From Rhizobium sp. ICMP 5592 (lineage in GTDB: Bacteria > Pseudomonadota > Alphaproteobacteria > Rhizobiales > Rhizobiaceae), in the NCBI RefSeq assembly GCF_009498525.1, contig NZ_QSNT01000007.1:62001-126000 (forward strand): a DNA stretch of 64,000 nucleotides. Reading direction: 5' to 3'. The position numbers and the translations under genes were made by a program. The notes below the pieces were generated by a model, which had not been told where the DNA came from, made no database searches, and worked only from the letters and a program-made list of their open reading frames with translations. Position 1 is the first letter of the stretch. Each line of letters starts with the position of its first letter. This document shows, one piece after another, positions 42,694 to 52,501 of this stretch.

Positions 42694-43776
42694 GTGCTTG
42701 AACTCAGAAACGTGTCGAAGTCGGTCAGCGGCGAAACGCATATCGCCGAAACGAACCTGACGCTGCAGCGCGGCACGCTGAATGTCCTCCTCGGACCGAC
42801 ATTGTCGGGCAAGACGTCGCTGATGCGGCTGATGGCCGGTCTCGACAAACCGACGACGGGTACGATCCATGTCGACGACGCCGATGTTACCGGCGTTCCC
42901 GTTCAGCGCCGCAACGTCGCCATGGTCTACCAGCAATTCATCAATTATCCGGCGATGACCGTCTACGACAACATCGCCTCGCCCATGCGCCTTGGCGGCA
43001 GCGACGCGGCCACCATCGACCGCGAGGTGAAGAAGGCGGCCGATCTCCTGCGGCTCGGGCCCTTCCTTGACCGACTGCCCCTCAGCCTCTCCGGCGGCCA
43101 GCAGCAGCGCACGGCGCTTGCCCGCGCCATCGTCAAGAATGCCGGCCTGGTGTTGCTCGACGAGCCGCTAGCCAATCTCGACTACAAGCTGCGCGAGGAA
43201 CTGCGCGCCGAGCTGCCGAAAATCTTTGCCGAATCCGGCGCCATCTTCGTCTATGCCACAACCGAGCCTTCCGAGGCGCTGCTTCTGGGCGGCAACACGG
43301 CAACCCTGTCGCAGGGCCGCATCACGCAATTCGGGCCGACGATCGACGTCTTCCGCAGCCCGAAGGACCTGATGACCGCCACCACCTTCGCCGATCCGCC
43401 GCTGAACACCATCACGCTCGACAAGCGCGGCAACCTCTTCGTGCTGAACGACAGCATTCGCCTGCCCGTACCCCAGGGTCTCGAGGACCGGACGGACGGC
43501 CCCTATACGATCGCCTTCCAGCCGCACCATCTGGCGCTGAAGCCGCAGACGCCGGAAGCCGTCGCCGCGCCGGCGCGGGTGATGGTGACCGAGATCACCG
43601 GTTCGGAAAGCTACATCCACATCGATTTCGCCGACCGGCGCTGGGTGATGCTGACCCAGGGCGTCCAGGATATCGATGTCGACGATGCGATCGACGTCTA
43701 CATCGACCCGCGCCACATCATGGTGTTCGACACCGATGGCGCCGCCGTTACCCCCGCCCTGCAACGGGCAGCCTGA
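42694..43776 (+). CDS. glpS: Glycerol ABC transporter ATPase GlpS (H-loop missing)
   Basis: 360 residues from a GTG at 42694 with GGAAGGAA upstream. Walker A GPTLSGKT (34-41), signature LSGGQ (132-136) and Walker B VLLDE (153-157) are good, and a TOBE-type C-terminus follows. The switch (H-loop) histidine is lost: where partners read VTHDQTEA, it has YATTEPSEA, with Thr190 in the His position. It is followed by GlpT, permeases, a DUF2160 protein and a large binding protein, the order of the rhizobial glycerol importer glpSTPQUV. It should pair with GlpT as a heterodimer. Confidence 0.9.
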   Translation: MLELRNVSKSVSGETHIAETNLTLQRGTLNVLLGPTLSGKTSLMRLMAGLDKPTTGTIHVDDADVTGVPVQRRNVAMVYQQFINYPAMTVYDNIASPMRLGGSDAATIDREVKKAADLLRLGPFLDRLPLSLSGGQQQRTALARAIVKNAGLVLLDEPLANLDYKLREELRAELPKIFAESGAIFVYATTEPSEALLLGGNTATLSQGRITQFGPTIDVFRSPKDLMTATTFADPPLNTITLDKRGNLFVLNDSIRLPVPQGLEDRTDGPYTIAFQPHHLALKPQTPEAVAAPARVMVTEITGSESYIHIDFADRRWVMLTQGVQDIDVDDAIDVYIDPRHIMVFDTDGAAVTPALQRAA

Positions 43777-43791
43777 GGAGAGACACGGCCA

Positions 43792-44862
43792 ATGGCACGT
43801 ATCGACCTGGATCATATCCGACACGCCTATAACGACCATCCGAAGTCCGATGCGGACTATGCGCTGAAGGAAGTGCATCACAGCTGGGAGGACGGCAGCG
43901 CCTATGCGCTGCTCGGACCGTCCGGCTGCGGCAAGACCACGCTGCTCAACATCGTCTCCGGCCTGGTGCGCGCCTCGGAAGGCCGCATCCTCTTCGACGG
44001 CAAGGACGTGACCCGGCTATCGACCCAGGAGCGCAACATTGCCCAGGTCTTCCAGTTCCCGGTCGTCTACGACACGATGACGGTCTATGAAAACCTCGCC
44101 TTTCCCTTGCGTAACCGGCACGTTCCGGAAGCCGACGTGAAGCGCAAGGTCGACGAGATCATCGAGATGATCGGCCTCTCCGACAGCGCCCACCGCAAGG
44201 CGCGTGGCCTGACGGCCGACGCCAAGCAGAAGATTTCGCTCGGCCGCGGCCTGGTGCGCTCCGATGTCAACGCTATCCTGTTCGACGAGCCGCTGACGGT
44301 CATCGACCCGCATATGAAATGGGTGCTGCGCTCGCAGCTGAAACAGCTCCACCGCCGCTTCGGCTTCACCATGGTCTATGTCACCCACGACCAGACGGAA
44401 GCGTTGACCTTCGCCGACAAGGTGGTGGTGATGTACAATGGCGAAGTGGTGCAAATCGGCACGCCGAACGACCTGTTCGAGCGCCCGCGCCACACCTTCG
44501 TCGGCTATTTCATTGGCTCGCCCGGCATGAATGTCATGCCGATCGAGATTGACGGCCGCAATGCGCGCCTCGGCAACCGCACCATCGCCCTCCCCGGCGC
44601 TCCCATCGAGCGGCGCGAAGGCCGTTCCGAACTCGGCATCCGCCCGGAATTCGTCCGTCTCGGCCGCGAAGGCATGCCGGCGACGGTCACCCAGGTCGAG
44701 GATCTCGGCCGCCGCAAGGTCGTGCGCGCCAAGCTGGACGGACAGGATATCGTCGCCGTCATCGGCGAGGACCAGACTGTGCCGGCCGAGCCGCATATCG
44801 CGTTTGATCCCGCCGGCATCAATATTTACGCCAATTCCTGGCGCGTCGAGATGGGAGCCTGA
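43792..44862 (+). CDS. glpT: Glycerol ABC transporter ATPase GlpT (signature motif degenerate)
   Basis: 356 residues, 15 bp after glpS. Walker A GPSGCGKT (42-49), Walker B ILFDE (162-166) and switch His199 (VTHDQTEA) are canonical. The ABC signature is not: LSGGQxQR is replaced by LTADAKQK (140-147). This is the mirror image of GlpS, so in a heterodimer one nucleotide site would have all motifs and the other would lack both signature and H-loop. TOBE-type C-terminus. Coupled to glpP with a two-base gap. Confidence 0.92.
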   Translation: MARIDLDHIRHAYNDHPKSDADYALKEVHHSWEDGSAYALLGPSGCGKTTLLNIVSGLVRASEGRILFDGKDVTRLSTQERNIAQVFQFPVVYDTMTVYENLAFPLRNRHVPEADVKRKVDEIIEMIGLSDSAHRKARGLTADAKQKISLGRGLVRSDVNAILFDEPLTVIDPHMKWVLRSQLKQLHRRFGFTMVYVTHDQTEALTFADKVVVMYNGEVVQIGTPNDLFERPRHTFVGYFIGSPGMNVMPIEIDGRNARLGNRTIALPGAPIERREGRSELGIRPEFVRLGREGMPATVTQVEDLGRRKVVRAKLDGQDIVAVIGEDQTVPAEPHIAFDPAGINIYANSWRVEMGA

Positions 44863-44864
44863 TC

Positions 44865-45737
44865 ATGGACAAGCCCTGGAACAACAAAGCCTGGTTCATG
44901 CTCATCCCCGTCCTGTTGCTGGTCGGCTTTTCGGCCGTCATTCCGCTGATGACAGTGGTGAACTATTCGCTGCAGGATACCTTCGGCAACAACGTCTTCT
45001 TCTGGGCGGGTACGCAATGGTTCGAGGAGATCCTGCACTCCGGCCGCTTCTGGGACGCCATGTTCCGCAACCTGATCTTCTCCTTCGTCATTCTGGCGAT
45101 CGAGGTGCCGCTCGGTATCCTCATCGCCCTCAACATGCCGAAGAAGGGCGTCGGCGTGCCGGTCTGCCTGGTGCTGATGGCCTTGCCGCTGCTCATCCCG
45201 TGGAATGTCGTCGGCACGATCTGGCAGGTCTTTGGACGCAGCGATATCGGCCTGATGGGCTATGTCCTCGTCAACCTCGGCATCGACTATAATTACGTCT
45301 CCGATCCGGCCGACGCCTGGGCGACGATCATCATCATGGATGTCTGGCACTGGACCAGCCTCGTGGTGCTGCTCTGCTATGCCGGCCTTGCCTCCATCCC
45401 CGACGCCTTCTACCAGGCCGCCAAGATCGACGGCGCCTCGCGCTGGTCTGTCTTCCGTTACATCCAGCTGCCCAAGATGAACCGGGTGCTTTTGATCGCC
45501 GTGCTGCTGCGCTTCATGGACAGTTTCATGATCTATACCGAACCCTTCGTCGTCACCGGCGGTGGCCCCGGCAATTCCACGACCTTCCTGTCGATCGACC
45601 TTGTGAAGATTGCGCTCGGCCAGTTCGACCTCGGTCCGGCGGCGGCAATGTCGCTCGTCTACTTCCTGATCGTGCTGCTCTTGTCCTGGGTCTTTTACAC
45701 CGTCATGACCAATTATGATGCGGGAGCGACGCGATGA
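44865..45737 (+). CDS. glpP: Glycerol ABC transporter permease GlpP
   Basis: 290 residues, six expected helices (WFMLIPVLLLVGFSAVIPLMTVVNYS as helix 1). The EAA loop is IPDAFYQAAKIDGASRWSVFRYIQLPKMN, and the late GGPGNSTTFLSIDLV segment is typical of MalF-type carbohydrate permeases. It begins two bases after glpT and overlaps glpQ by four (ATGA), so the operon is tightly coupled. Inner membrane. Confidence 0.93.
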   Translation: MDKPWNNKAWFMLIPVLLLVGFSAVIPLMTVVNYSLQDTFGNNVFFWAGTQWFEEILHSGRFWDAMFRNLIFSFVILAIEVPLGILIALNMPKKGVGVPVCLVLMALPLLIPWNVVGTIWQVFGRSDIGLMGYVLVNLGIDYNYVSDPADAWATIIIMDVWHWTSLVVLLCYAGLASIPDAFYQAAKIDGASRWSVFRYIQLPKMNRVLLIAVLLRFMDSFMIYTEPFVVTGGGPGNSTTFLSIDLVKIALGQFDLGPAAAMSLVYFLIVLLLSWVFYTVMTNYDAGATR

Positions 45738-46657
45738 GCGCCAAACCTCTTTCCACCACGGCCGACGACGCAACGATGCACCAATTGGCCGCTTCAAGCT
45801 CCACGGCGAACGCACCGGCCATCACGGGCACGCAGTCGGTAAGCCGCCATCGCGAAGAGGGGCGCTGGTCCTGGGTGGTACCGACCCTCTACATCATCTT
45901 CCTGCTCCTGCCGATCTACTGGCTCGTCAACATGAGCTTCAAGACCAATGAGGAGATTGTCGGCGGATTGACGCTCTATCCGCATGCGCCGACGCTGCGC
46001 AATTACACGATCATCTTCACCGATCCGTCCTGGTACAAGGGCTATATCAACTCGATTACCTATGTCGTTATGAACATGGTGATCTCGGTTGGCTGCGCCC
46101 TTCCTGCGGCTTATGCCTTCTCGCGCTACCGCTTCCTCGGCGACAAGCACGTCTTCTTCTGGCTGCTCACCAACCGTATGGCGCCGCCGGCCGTCTTCGC
46201 ACTGCCCTTCTTCCAGCTCTATTCCGCTTTCGGCCTGATCGACACCCATATCGCGGTCGCGCTGGCACATTGCCTGTTCAACGTACCGCTCGCAGTCTGG
46301 ATCCTTGAAGGCTTCATGTCCGGCGTGCCGAAGGAAATCGACGAGACAGCCTATATCGACGGCTATTCGTTCCCGCGCTTCTTCATCAAGATCTTCATTC
46401 CGCTGATCGCCAGCGGCATCGGCGTCGCCGCCTTCTTCTGCTTCATGTTCTCCTGGGTCGAGCTTTTGATCGCCCGCACACTGACGGTGACCGACGCCAA
46501 GCCGATCGCCGCCATCATGACGCGCACGGTCTCAGCCTCGGGCATGGACTGGGGCCTGCTGGCCGCCGCCGGCGTGCTGACCTTGGTCCCCGGCGCACTC
46601 GTCATCTATTTCGTCCGCAACTACATCGCCAAGGGCTTCGCGCTCGGCCGCGTCTGA
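45734..46657 (+). CDS. glpQ: Glycerol ABC transporter permease GlpQ
   Basis: 307 residues. About 45 hydrophilic N-terminal residues precede six helices (WVVPTLYIIFLLLPIYWLVNMSF first). The MalG-type EAA loop reads VPKEIDETAYIDGYSFPRFFIKIFIPLI. Not to be confused with the glycerophosphodiester phosphodiesterase that bears the same symbol in enterics. Followed 12 bp later by the DUF2160 gene. Confidence 0.93.
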   Translation: MSAKPLSTTADDATMHQLAASSSTANAPAITGTQSVSRHREEGRWSWVVPTLYIIFLLLPIYWLVNMSFKTNEEIVGGLTLYPHAPTLRNYTIIFTDPSWYKGYINSITYVVMNMVISVGCALPAAYAFSRYRFLGDKHVFFWLLTNRMAPPAVFALPFFQLYSAFGLIDTHIAVALAHCLFNVPLAVWILEGFMSGVPKEIDETAYIDGYSFPRFFIKIFIPLIASGIGVAAFFCFMFSWVELLIARTLTVTDAKPIAAIMTRTVSASGMDWGLLAAAGVLTLVPGALVIYFVRNYIAKGFALGRV

Positions 46658-46669
46658 AGGGAGACCATC

Positions 46670-46957
46670 ATGAATACCGATTTTTCCTGGATGGCCTGGA
46701 CGCTGCCGACCGCGCTGTTCTTCGCGACGATCCTGGCGCTGCTGATCGGCATGGCCGTCTGGGAATATGTTTCGCCCGGCGGCAATCCGCGCATCGGCAT
46801 CCTGCGCTTTGAAACGACGCGCGGCGACCGACTGTTCGTCTCGCTGCTCGGCGCCGCCTTCATCCATCTCGCATGGCTGGGTCTGATCGGACCTAGCCTC
46901 TGGTGGGCAGTCGCCCTTTCCGTGGTCTATGCGATCGGCGTCTTCCGCCTGGTCTAG
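46670..46957 (+). CDS. glpU: DUF2160 small membrane protein GlpU
   Basis: 95 residues, GGGAG before the ATG. Three hydrophobic segments: ALFFATILALLIGMAVWEYV, LFVSLLGAAFIHLAWLGLIG and WWAVALSVVYAIGVF, joined by the conserved SPGGNPRIGILRFETTRGDRLF loop. This is the DUF2160 family, found almost only inside this type of glycerol ABC operon. It is inferred to be an accessory of the permease complex. A 10-bp stem-loop separates it from the binding-protein gene. Confidence 0.9.
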   Translation: MNTDFSWMAWTLPTALFFATILALLIGMAVWEYVSPGGNPRIGILRFETTRGDRLFVSLLGAAFIHLAWLGLIGPSLWWAVALSVVYAIGVFRLV

Positions 46958-46971
46958 CCCGGTTTCAAGAG

Positions 46972-47013
46972 TTACCGCGCCCCTTGCCCGTGTTCGGACA
47001 TGCGGCGCGGTAA
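46972..47013 (+). other. Stem-loop between glpU and the binding-protein gene
   Basis: TTACCGCGCC pairs perfectly with GGCGCGGTAA across a 22-base loop that can fold further (TGT/ACA). There is no U-run, so it is not a simple terminator. Placed 70 bases before the SBP start, it may stabilize or process the mRNA so that binding protein is made in excess. Confidence 0.6.
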
Positions 47014-47083
47014 GATAAGTCGATACAGATGGCCGGAGATCCGGCCGCCTGACAATGCACTCGCAACCTGTAGGGAGGAATAT

Positions 47084-48814
<1,731 letters not shown>

Positions 48815-48838
48815 GCCGAGCCTGTGAACGCAATACGG

Positions 48839-48870
48839 ATGCCGGAGCCTGAAAGGGCCCCGGCATTTTT
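48839..48870 (+). terminator. Rho-independent terminator of the glp operon
   Basis: Stem ATGCCGG-A-GCC / GGC-C-CCGGCAT (one A-C mismatch) with a short GAAA-type loop, followed by TTTTT; 25 bp after the stop codon. Confidence 0.85.
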
Positions 48871-48917
48871 CGTGATGGTGCAAGGACGGAGAACAGCAAA
48901 AACCAGCAGCATCGCGA

Positions 48918-48957
48918 CTGTCACAGACTTGACACATTTCCTGCAAGCACGAACTAT
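48918..48957 (+). promoter_or_regulatory. Pho-box-like repeat and promoter before the acid phosphatase
   Basis: CTGTCAC at 48918 and TTGACAC at 48929 are spaced exactly 11 bp, as are PhoB repeats (CTGTCAT consensus). The second repeat doubles as a TTGACA -35, with AACTAT (48952-48957) 17 bases later as a modest -10. Confidence 0.45.
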
Positions 48958-49046
48958 CCTTATCCGGATCATGGCATCCGAATACATCAGAAACCGTTGA
49001 TATGCCTCGCGGATTTTCAGTAGCCAAAAATCATAAGGAGAACAGC

Positions 49047-49907
49047 GTGAGAAATGGATATTTGGGGCGCCGGGCGCTCGTCACCGCCATCGGTCTTGCC
49101 GCCGCCCTGCCGGCTTTGGCAGCCGACCTACCCGCGGCCCAGCCCGACGACAATCTCAACGCGGTTCTCTGGGACCAGACCTCGGTCGAGGCCAAGGGGA
49201 ATGCGCTCGGCGCCTACGCGCTCGGCCGCATCCGGCTCGACGAAGCCCTGGCGGACAAGAACTGGACCGCAGCCCCGGTCGAGCAGACCGGCAACTTCCA
49301 GGATTTTCCCCCGGCAATCATCCTCGATGTTGACGACACCGTGCTCAATACATCGCCCTATCAGGCCCATAACATCATCGCCGGCACCGGCTTCACGCCG
49401 GACAGCTGGACCAAATATGTCAACGCCCAGCAGGACAGCCCCATTCCGGGCTCCGTCGAATTCACGCAATATGCGGCCTCCAAGGGCGTGAAGGTCTTCT
49501 ACGTCACCAACCGCACCGCCGACGAGGAAGGCCCAACCGTCGAGGAGATGAAGCGCTTCGGTTTCCCGATGGGCGATAATGTCGACACGTTCCTCAGCGC
49601 CAAGGAACAGCCCGATTGGGGCTCGGCCAAGGGCACGCGCCGTGCCTTCATCGCCAAGAACTACCGTATTCTCCTGATGTTCGGCGACAATTTCGGCGAC
49701 TTCACCGACGACTACAAGGGCACGCTCGAGGAACGCCAGAAAGTCTTCGAAGCCAATGCCGCCCATTTCGGCCACGACTGGATCGCCATCGCCAATCCGA
49801 CTTACGGCTCGTTCGAAAGCGCGCCCTACAAGGGCGACTACAAGCTTCCGCCAGAAAAACAGCGCCAGTTGAAGCAGGATGCGCTGAAGCCCTGGGATGG
49901 GAAGTAA
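49047..49907 (+). CDS. Exported HAD-superfamily acid phosphatase (class B/C, e(P4)-like)
   Basis: 286 residues from a GTG at 49047 with AAGGAG six bases upstream; the ATG at 49002 is less well placed. Signal peptide MRNGYLGRRALVTAIGLAAALPALA. HAD motifs: I, ILDVDDTVLNTSPYQ (nucleophile Asp); II, FYVTNRT; III/IV, Lys in FIAKN and GDNFGDF. It belongs to the IIIB acid phosphatase subfamily, which hydrolyses nucleotides and other phosphomonoesters in the periplasm. There is no lipobox, so it is soluble rather than a lipoprotein. Possibly phosphate-regulated through the upstream repeat. Confidence 0.9.
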   Translation: MRNGYLGRRALVTAIGLAAALPALAADLPAAQPDDNLNAVLWDQTSVEAKGNALGAYALGRIRLDEALADKNWTAAPVEQTGNFQDFPPAIILDVDDTVLNTSPYQAHNIIAGTGFTPDSWTKYVNAQQDSPIPGSVEFTQYAASKGVKVFYVTNRTADEEGPTVEEMKRFGFPMGDNVDTFLSAKEQPDWGSAKGTRRAFIAKNYRILLMFGDNFGDFTDDYKGTLEERQKVFEANAAHFGHDWIAIANPTYGSFESAPYKGDYKLPPEKQRQLKQDALKPWDGK

Positions 49908-49933
49908 ACATCAACGGCAGAATTGGAGGAGGG

Positions 49934-49963
49934 CGCCCCCTGTCACTGTCATGACAGGGGGCG
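49934..49963. terminator. Perfect 12-bp hairpin between convergent genes
   Basis: CGCCCCCTGTCA and TGACAGGGGGCG, loop CTGTCA. It lies 26 bp after the phosphatase stop and 28 bp from the end of the convergent binding-protein gene. No U-run, but the very stable stem suits a bidirectional stop. Confidence 0.65.
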
Positions 49964-49991
49964 GACGTTCGGCATATTGAAAAGCCGCCGC

Positions 49992-51287
49992 TCAACTCTT
50001 CCTTTTCAACTTCGTCGCCCCTTCTTCCACCAGCTTCTGGGCCGCTTCCGCCACCGTGATCTTGCCGAAGGCGAGCTGATCGGCGACCGGGCGCGCGACG
50101 TTCTGGTCGAATTCTCCGGAGCCGAGCGGCGCCGGCACAGGATAGGTGCCGACCTGATCCTTCAGCAGCTCGATATATTGCACCGTCTGCTGCTCCACCG
50201 GGTTCAGCGTCGGCAAGATGGTAGCGCGTACGGCGGGCGACATCGGCACGCCGCGCTCGACGCCGAGGATCTTGCCGGCATCGGGATCGTTGACGAAGAA
50301 ATTGATGAATTTCGCGGCCGCCTCGCCATTCTTGCTGGTGGCGCCGACGCTCCAGATCAGAGCCGGGCGATAATAATGGCCGGAGGGGCCGTCCTTCTTT
50401 TCACGCGGCAGCATCGTGACGGCGAGCTTGCTCTTGACTACGAGCTGATAGCCGACGAGCTGGTTGGAATAGGCCATGCCGATCGCCGATTTGCCGAGCG
50501 CCAGGCAATTGCTCTCGATGACGTTCTGGTCGAGCGTCTGGACATCGGCAGAGACGGTGCCGCCGCGCTTGCGCAGATCTTCCCAGTAGCTGTACCACTC
50601 CTTGGCATCGTCGACGCCGAAGCCGAGCCCGCCTTCCTCCGTAAAAAGGCTCTTGCCACGCTGGCGCAGCCAGACATCCAGCACATAGTTGTAGCGCGCG
50701 CCATAAGGGCCGCCCCAATAACCACGCTTGCCGGCCGCCTTGGTCATTTCCACGGCGAGATCGGCATAGTCTGCCCATGTCGTGGTCGGACCGGGTGGCG
50801 TCAGGCCGGTCTTCTTGAACATCTCCTCGTCATAGAACATCGCAAAGGAATTGAGTCCGAGGCCGACGCCATAAAGCTTGTTATCGACGGTGGTCAGCTT
50901 CAGCACATCCTTGCCGAAACTGTCCACATTCAGCGTCGAGGGTACGAATTGGTCGAGCGGCATGCAGGCGCCGCGCTTGGAATAGTCCGAAATCGTGCTC
51001 GGCTCGAGCTGGAAGACGTCCGCTATGTTCTGGCTGGCCATGCCGGTCGCGAGCTTGGCCCAGTAGCCATCGCCGCTAATGCTTTCGCCGACGACGGAAA
51101 TATCCGGGTTCTTGGCATGGAACAACTCGGCGACACCGATCGTGCGCTTGCCGCGATCGGGTGAACCCCACCACATCGCCCGCAATTGCGTCGCGTCGGC
51201 AAAGGCGGGCATGGCCCCTCCGCCGAAAGCGAGACCGGCCGCGGCACCGGCAGTTCCGATCATGAATGAACGACGATTCAGGCGCAT
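49992..51287 (-). CDS. Sugar-type solute-binding protein with Tat signal, no adjacent permease
   Basis: 431 residues; AAGGAGGAA before the ATG. The signal MRLNRRSFMIGTAGAAAGLAFGGGAMPAFA has a twin-arginine motif, so it is exported folded. The mature N-terminus (ATQLRAMWWGSPDRGKRTIGVAELFHAKNPDISVVGES) is clearly homologous to the binding protein at 61149. No permease or ATPase gene is beside it; it may share the permeases encoded at 62437-64000. It is divergent from a LacI regulator, whose operators lie in the gap. Confidence 0.92.
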   Translation of the reverse strand: MRLNRRSFMIGTAGAAAGLAFGGGAMPAFADATQLRAMWWGSPDRGKRTIGVAELFHAKNPDISVVGESISGDGYWAKLATGMASQNIADVFQLEPSTISDYSKRGACMPLDQFVPSTLNVDSFGKDVLKLTTVDNKLYGVGLGLNSFAMFYDEEMFKKTGLTPPGPTTTWADYADLAVEMTKAAGKRGYWGGPYGARYNYVLDVWLRQRGKSLFTEEGGLGFGVDDAKEWYSYWEDLRKRGGTVSADVQTLDQNVIESNCLALGKSAIGMAYSNQLVGYQLVVKSKLAVTMLPREKKDGPSGHYYRPALIWSVGATSKNGEAAAKFINFFVNDPDAGKILGVERGVPMSPAVRATILPTLNPVEQQTVQYIELLKDQVGTYPVPAPLGSGEFDQNVARPVADQLAFGKITVAEAAQKLVEEGATKLKRKS

Positions 51288-51373
51288 GAGATTCCTCCTT
51301 CTCTTGCGTTGCTATCCGCGACGATCTCCCCGACGCCTACTGCGGATAATTCTGCGGGAGGATATGCAACTTC

Positions 51374-51415
51374 ATTGCGAAACGCAATAAACAATCTTTT
51401 TCTTGCAAATTTGCA
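51374..51415. promoter_or_regulatory. Operator candidates in the SBP/LacI divergent region
   Basis: Two palindromes: ATTGCG-AAA-CGCAAT (51374-51388, perfect arms) and TGCAAATTTGCA (51404-51415, perfect). Both are near the LacI start (51438) and upstream of the divergent SBP. The TTGCG…CGCAA form is like LacI/PurR-type sites. Confidence 0.55.
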
Positions 51416-51437
51416 TAATTTGCACGATTGTTGCGAT

Positions 51438-52460
51438 ATGAACGAACTTCGATCCAAACGTATCACCCAAGCCGATATTGCCAGCAGAGCCGGCGTCTCC
51501 GTTTCCACCGTGTCGCGGGTGCTGACCAACGAGCCCGGCATCAGCGACACGATCCGCCAACAGATCTTCAAGGTGGCGAGCGATCTCGGCTATCCCCTGA
51601 AGGCGGCTGCCGACAGCATGCCGGGAGGGCTGGCGCTGATCGCCAGCGACAGCGCCACGGGCGGCCTCAGCGTCTTTTACGAAGGCATCCTCGAGGGATT
51701 GCGCGCCGGTGCAGCTGAGCGCGGCATGCCCTTCGACATCCGCCTCGTCCGCGAGGCGAGGACCTCACCGGAGCACATCCAGGAGCAGCTGCAAGCAGCC
51801 GGCGCCGAGGGACTGTTTCTCGTCGGCATCGATCCTCCCGATGACCTGCGCCCCTGGCTGGAGGAAAGCGGCACGCCGACCGTGCTCGTCAACGGCACCG
51901 ACCCGAAGCTGCGCTTCGATGGCGTTTCGCCCTCCAACTTCTTCGGCGCTTACGCCGCGACCCGCCGGCTGCTCGATGCCGGCCACCGCCGTATCCTGCA
52001 TTTCACCGGCTCCCATCGCCAGACCATCCGCGAACGCGTCCGCGGCTTCGAGGCCGCGATCGCCTCGGTGGAGGGTGCCGAAGGCCGGCTCGTGCCGATG
52101 ACCTTCCGCGGCAGCTCCAGCCAGGAGGCGCATGATGCCACCGCCGCGATCCTCGCCGGAGACCGCAGCTGCACCGCCGCTTTCTGCATGAACGATTTCA
52201 TCGCCGTCGGTGTGCTCGATGCCGTCACCGAAGCCGGTCTGCGAGTGCCCGACGACTTCGCCATTGTCGGCTTCGATGACCTGCCCTGCGCCCTGATGAC
52301 CAATCCGCGCCTCGCCACGATGCGCGTCGACCGCGCCGCCCTTGGACGCGAGGCCGTCAATCTGATGATCGCCCGCTTCCGCGACCGCGACGCGCCCGCC
52401 CGCCAAGTCTGCCATGCCGTCACACCTGTGCCAGGCGGCACCCTTCCGCCCGAAACCTGA
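51438..52460 (+). CDS. LacI family transcriptional regulator
   Basis: 340 residues from MNELRSKRITQADIASRAGVSVSTVSRVLTNEPGISDTIRQQIFKVASDLGYP, a standard LacI helix-turn-helix plus hinge helix. It is followed by a periplasmic-binding-protein-like effector domain (GGLSVFYEGILEGLRAGAAERGMPFDIRL … CMNDFIAVGVLDAVTEAGLRVPDDFAIVGFDDLPCALMTNPRLATMRVD). It probably controls the divergent binding protein and the DUF2264/dehydrogenase pair that begins 41 bp downstream, in response to their sugar substrate. Confidence 0.93.
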   Translation: MNELRSKRITQADIASRAGVSVSTVSRVLTNEPGISDTIRQQIFKVASDLGYPLKAAADSMPGGLALIASDSATGGLSVFYEGILEGLRAGAAERGMPFDIRLVREARTSPEHIQEQLQAAGAEGLFLVGIDPPDDLRPWLEESGTPTVLVNGTDPKLRFDGVSPSNFFGAYAATRRLLDAGHRRILHFTGSHRQTIRERVRGFEAAIASVEGAEGRLVPMTFRGSSSQEAHDATAAILAGDRSCTAAFCMNDFIAVGVLDAVTEAGLRVPDDFAIVGFDDLPCALMTNPRLATMRVDRAALGREAVNLMIARFRDRDAPARQVCHAVTPVPGGTLPPET

Positions 52461-52501
52461 ACCGCGTCTCCTGCCGAGGCGACCAAGCAAGAGCCAAACC
52501 G

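Noticed and set aside
44865..46657. Reading the permeases as phosphodiesterase GlpQ or antiporter GlpT of enteric bacteria
   Set aside because: The symbols coincide, but these are MalF/MalG-type ABC permeases with EAA loops inside an ABC operon.
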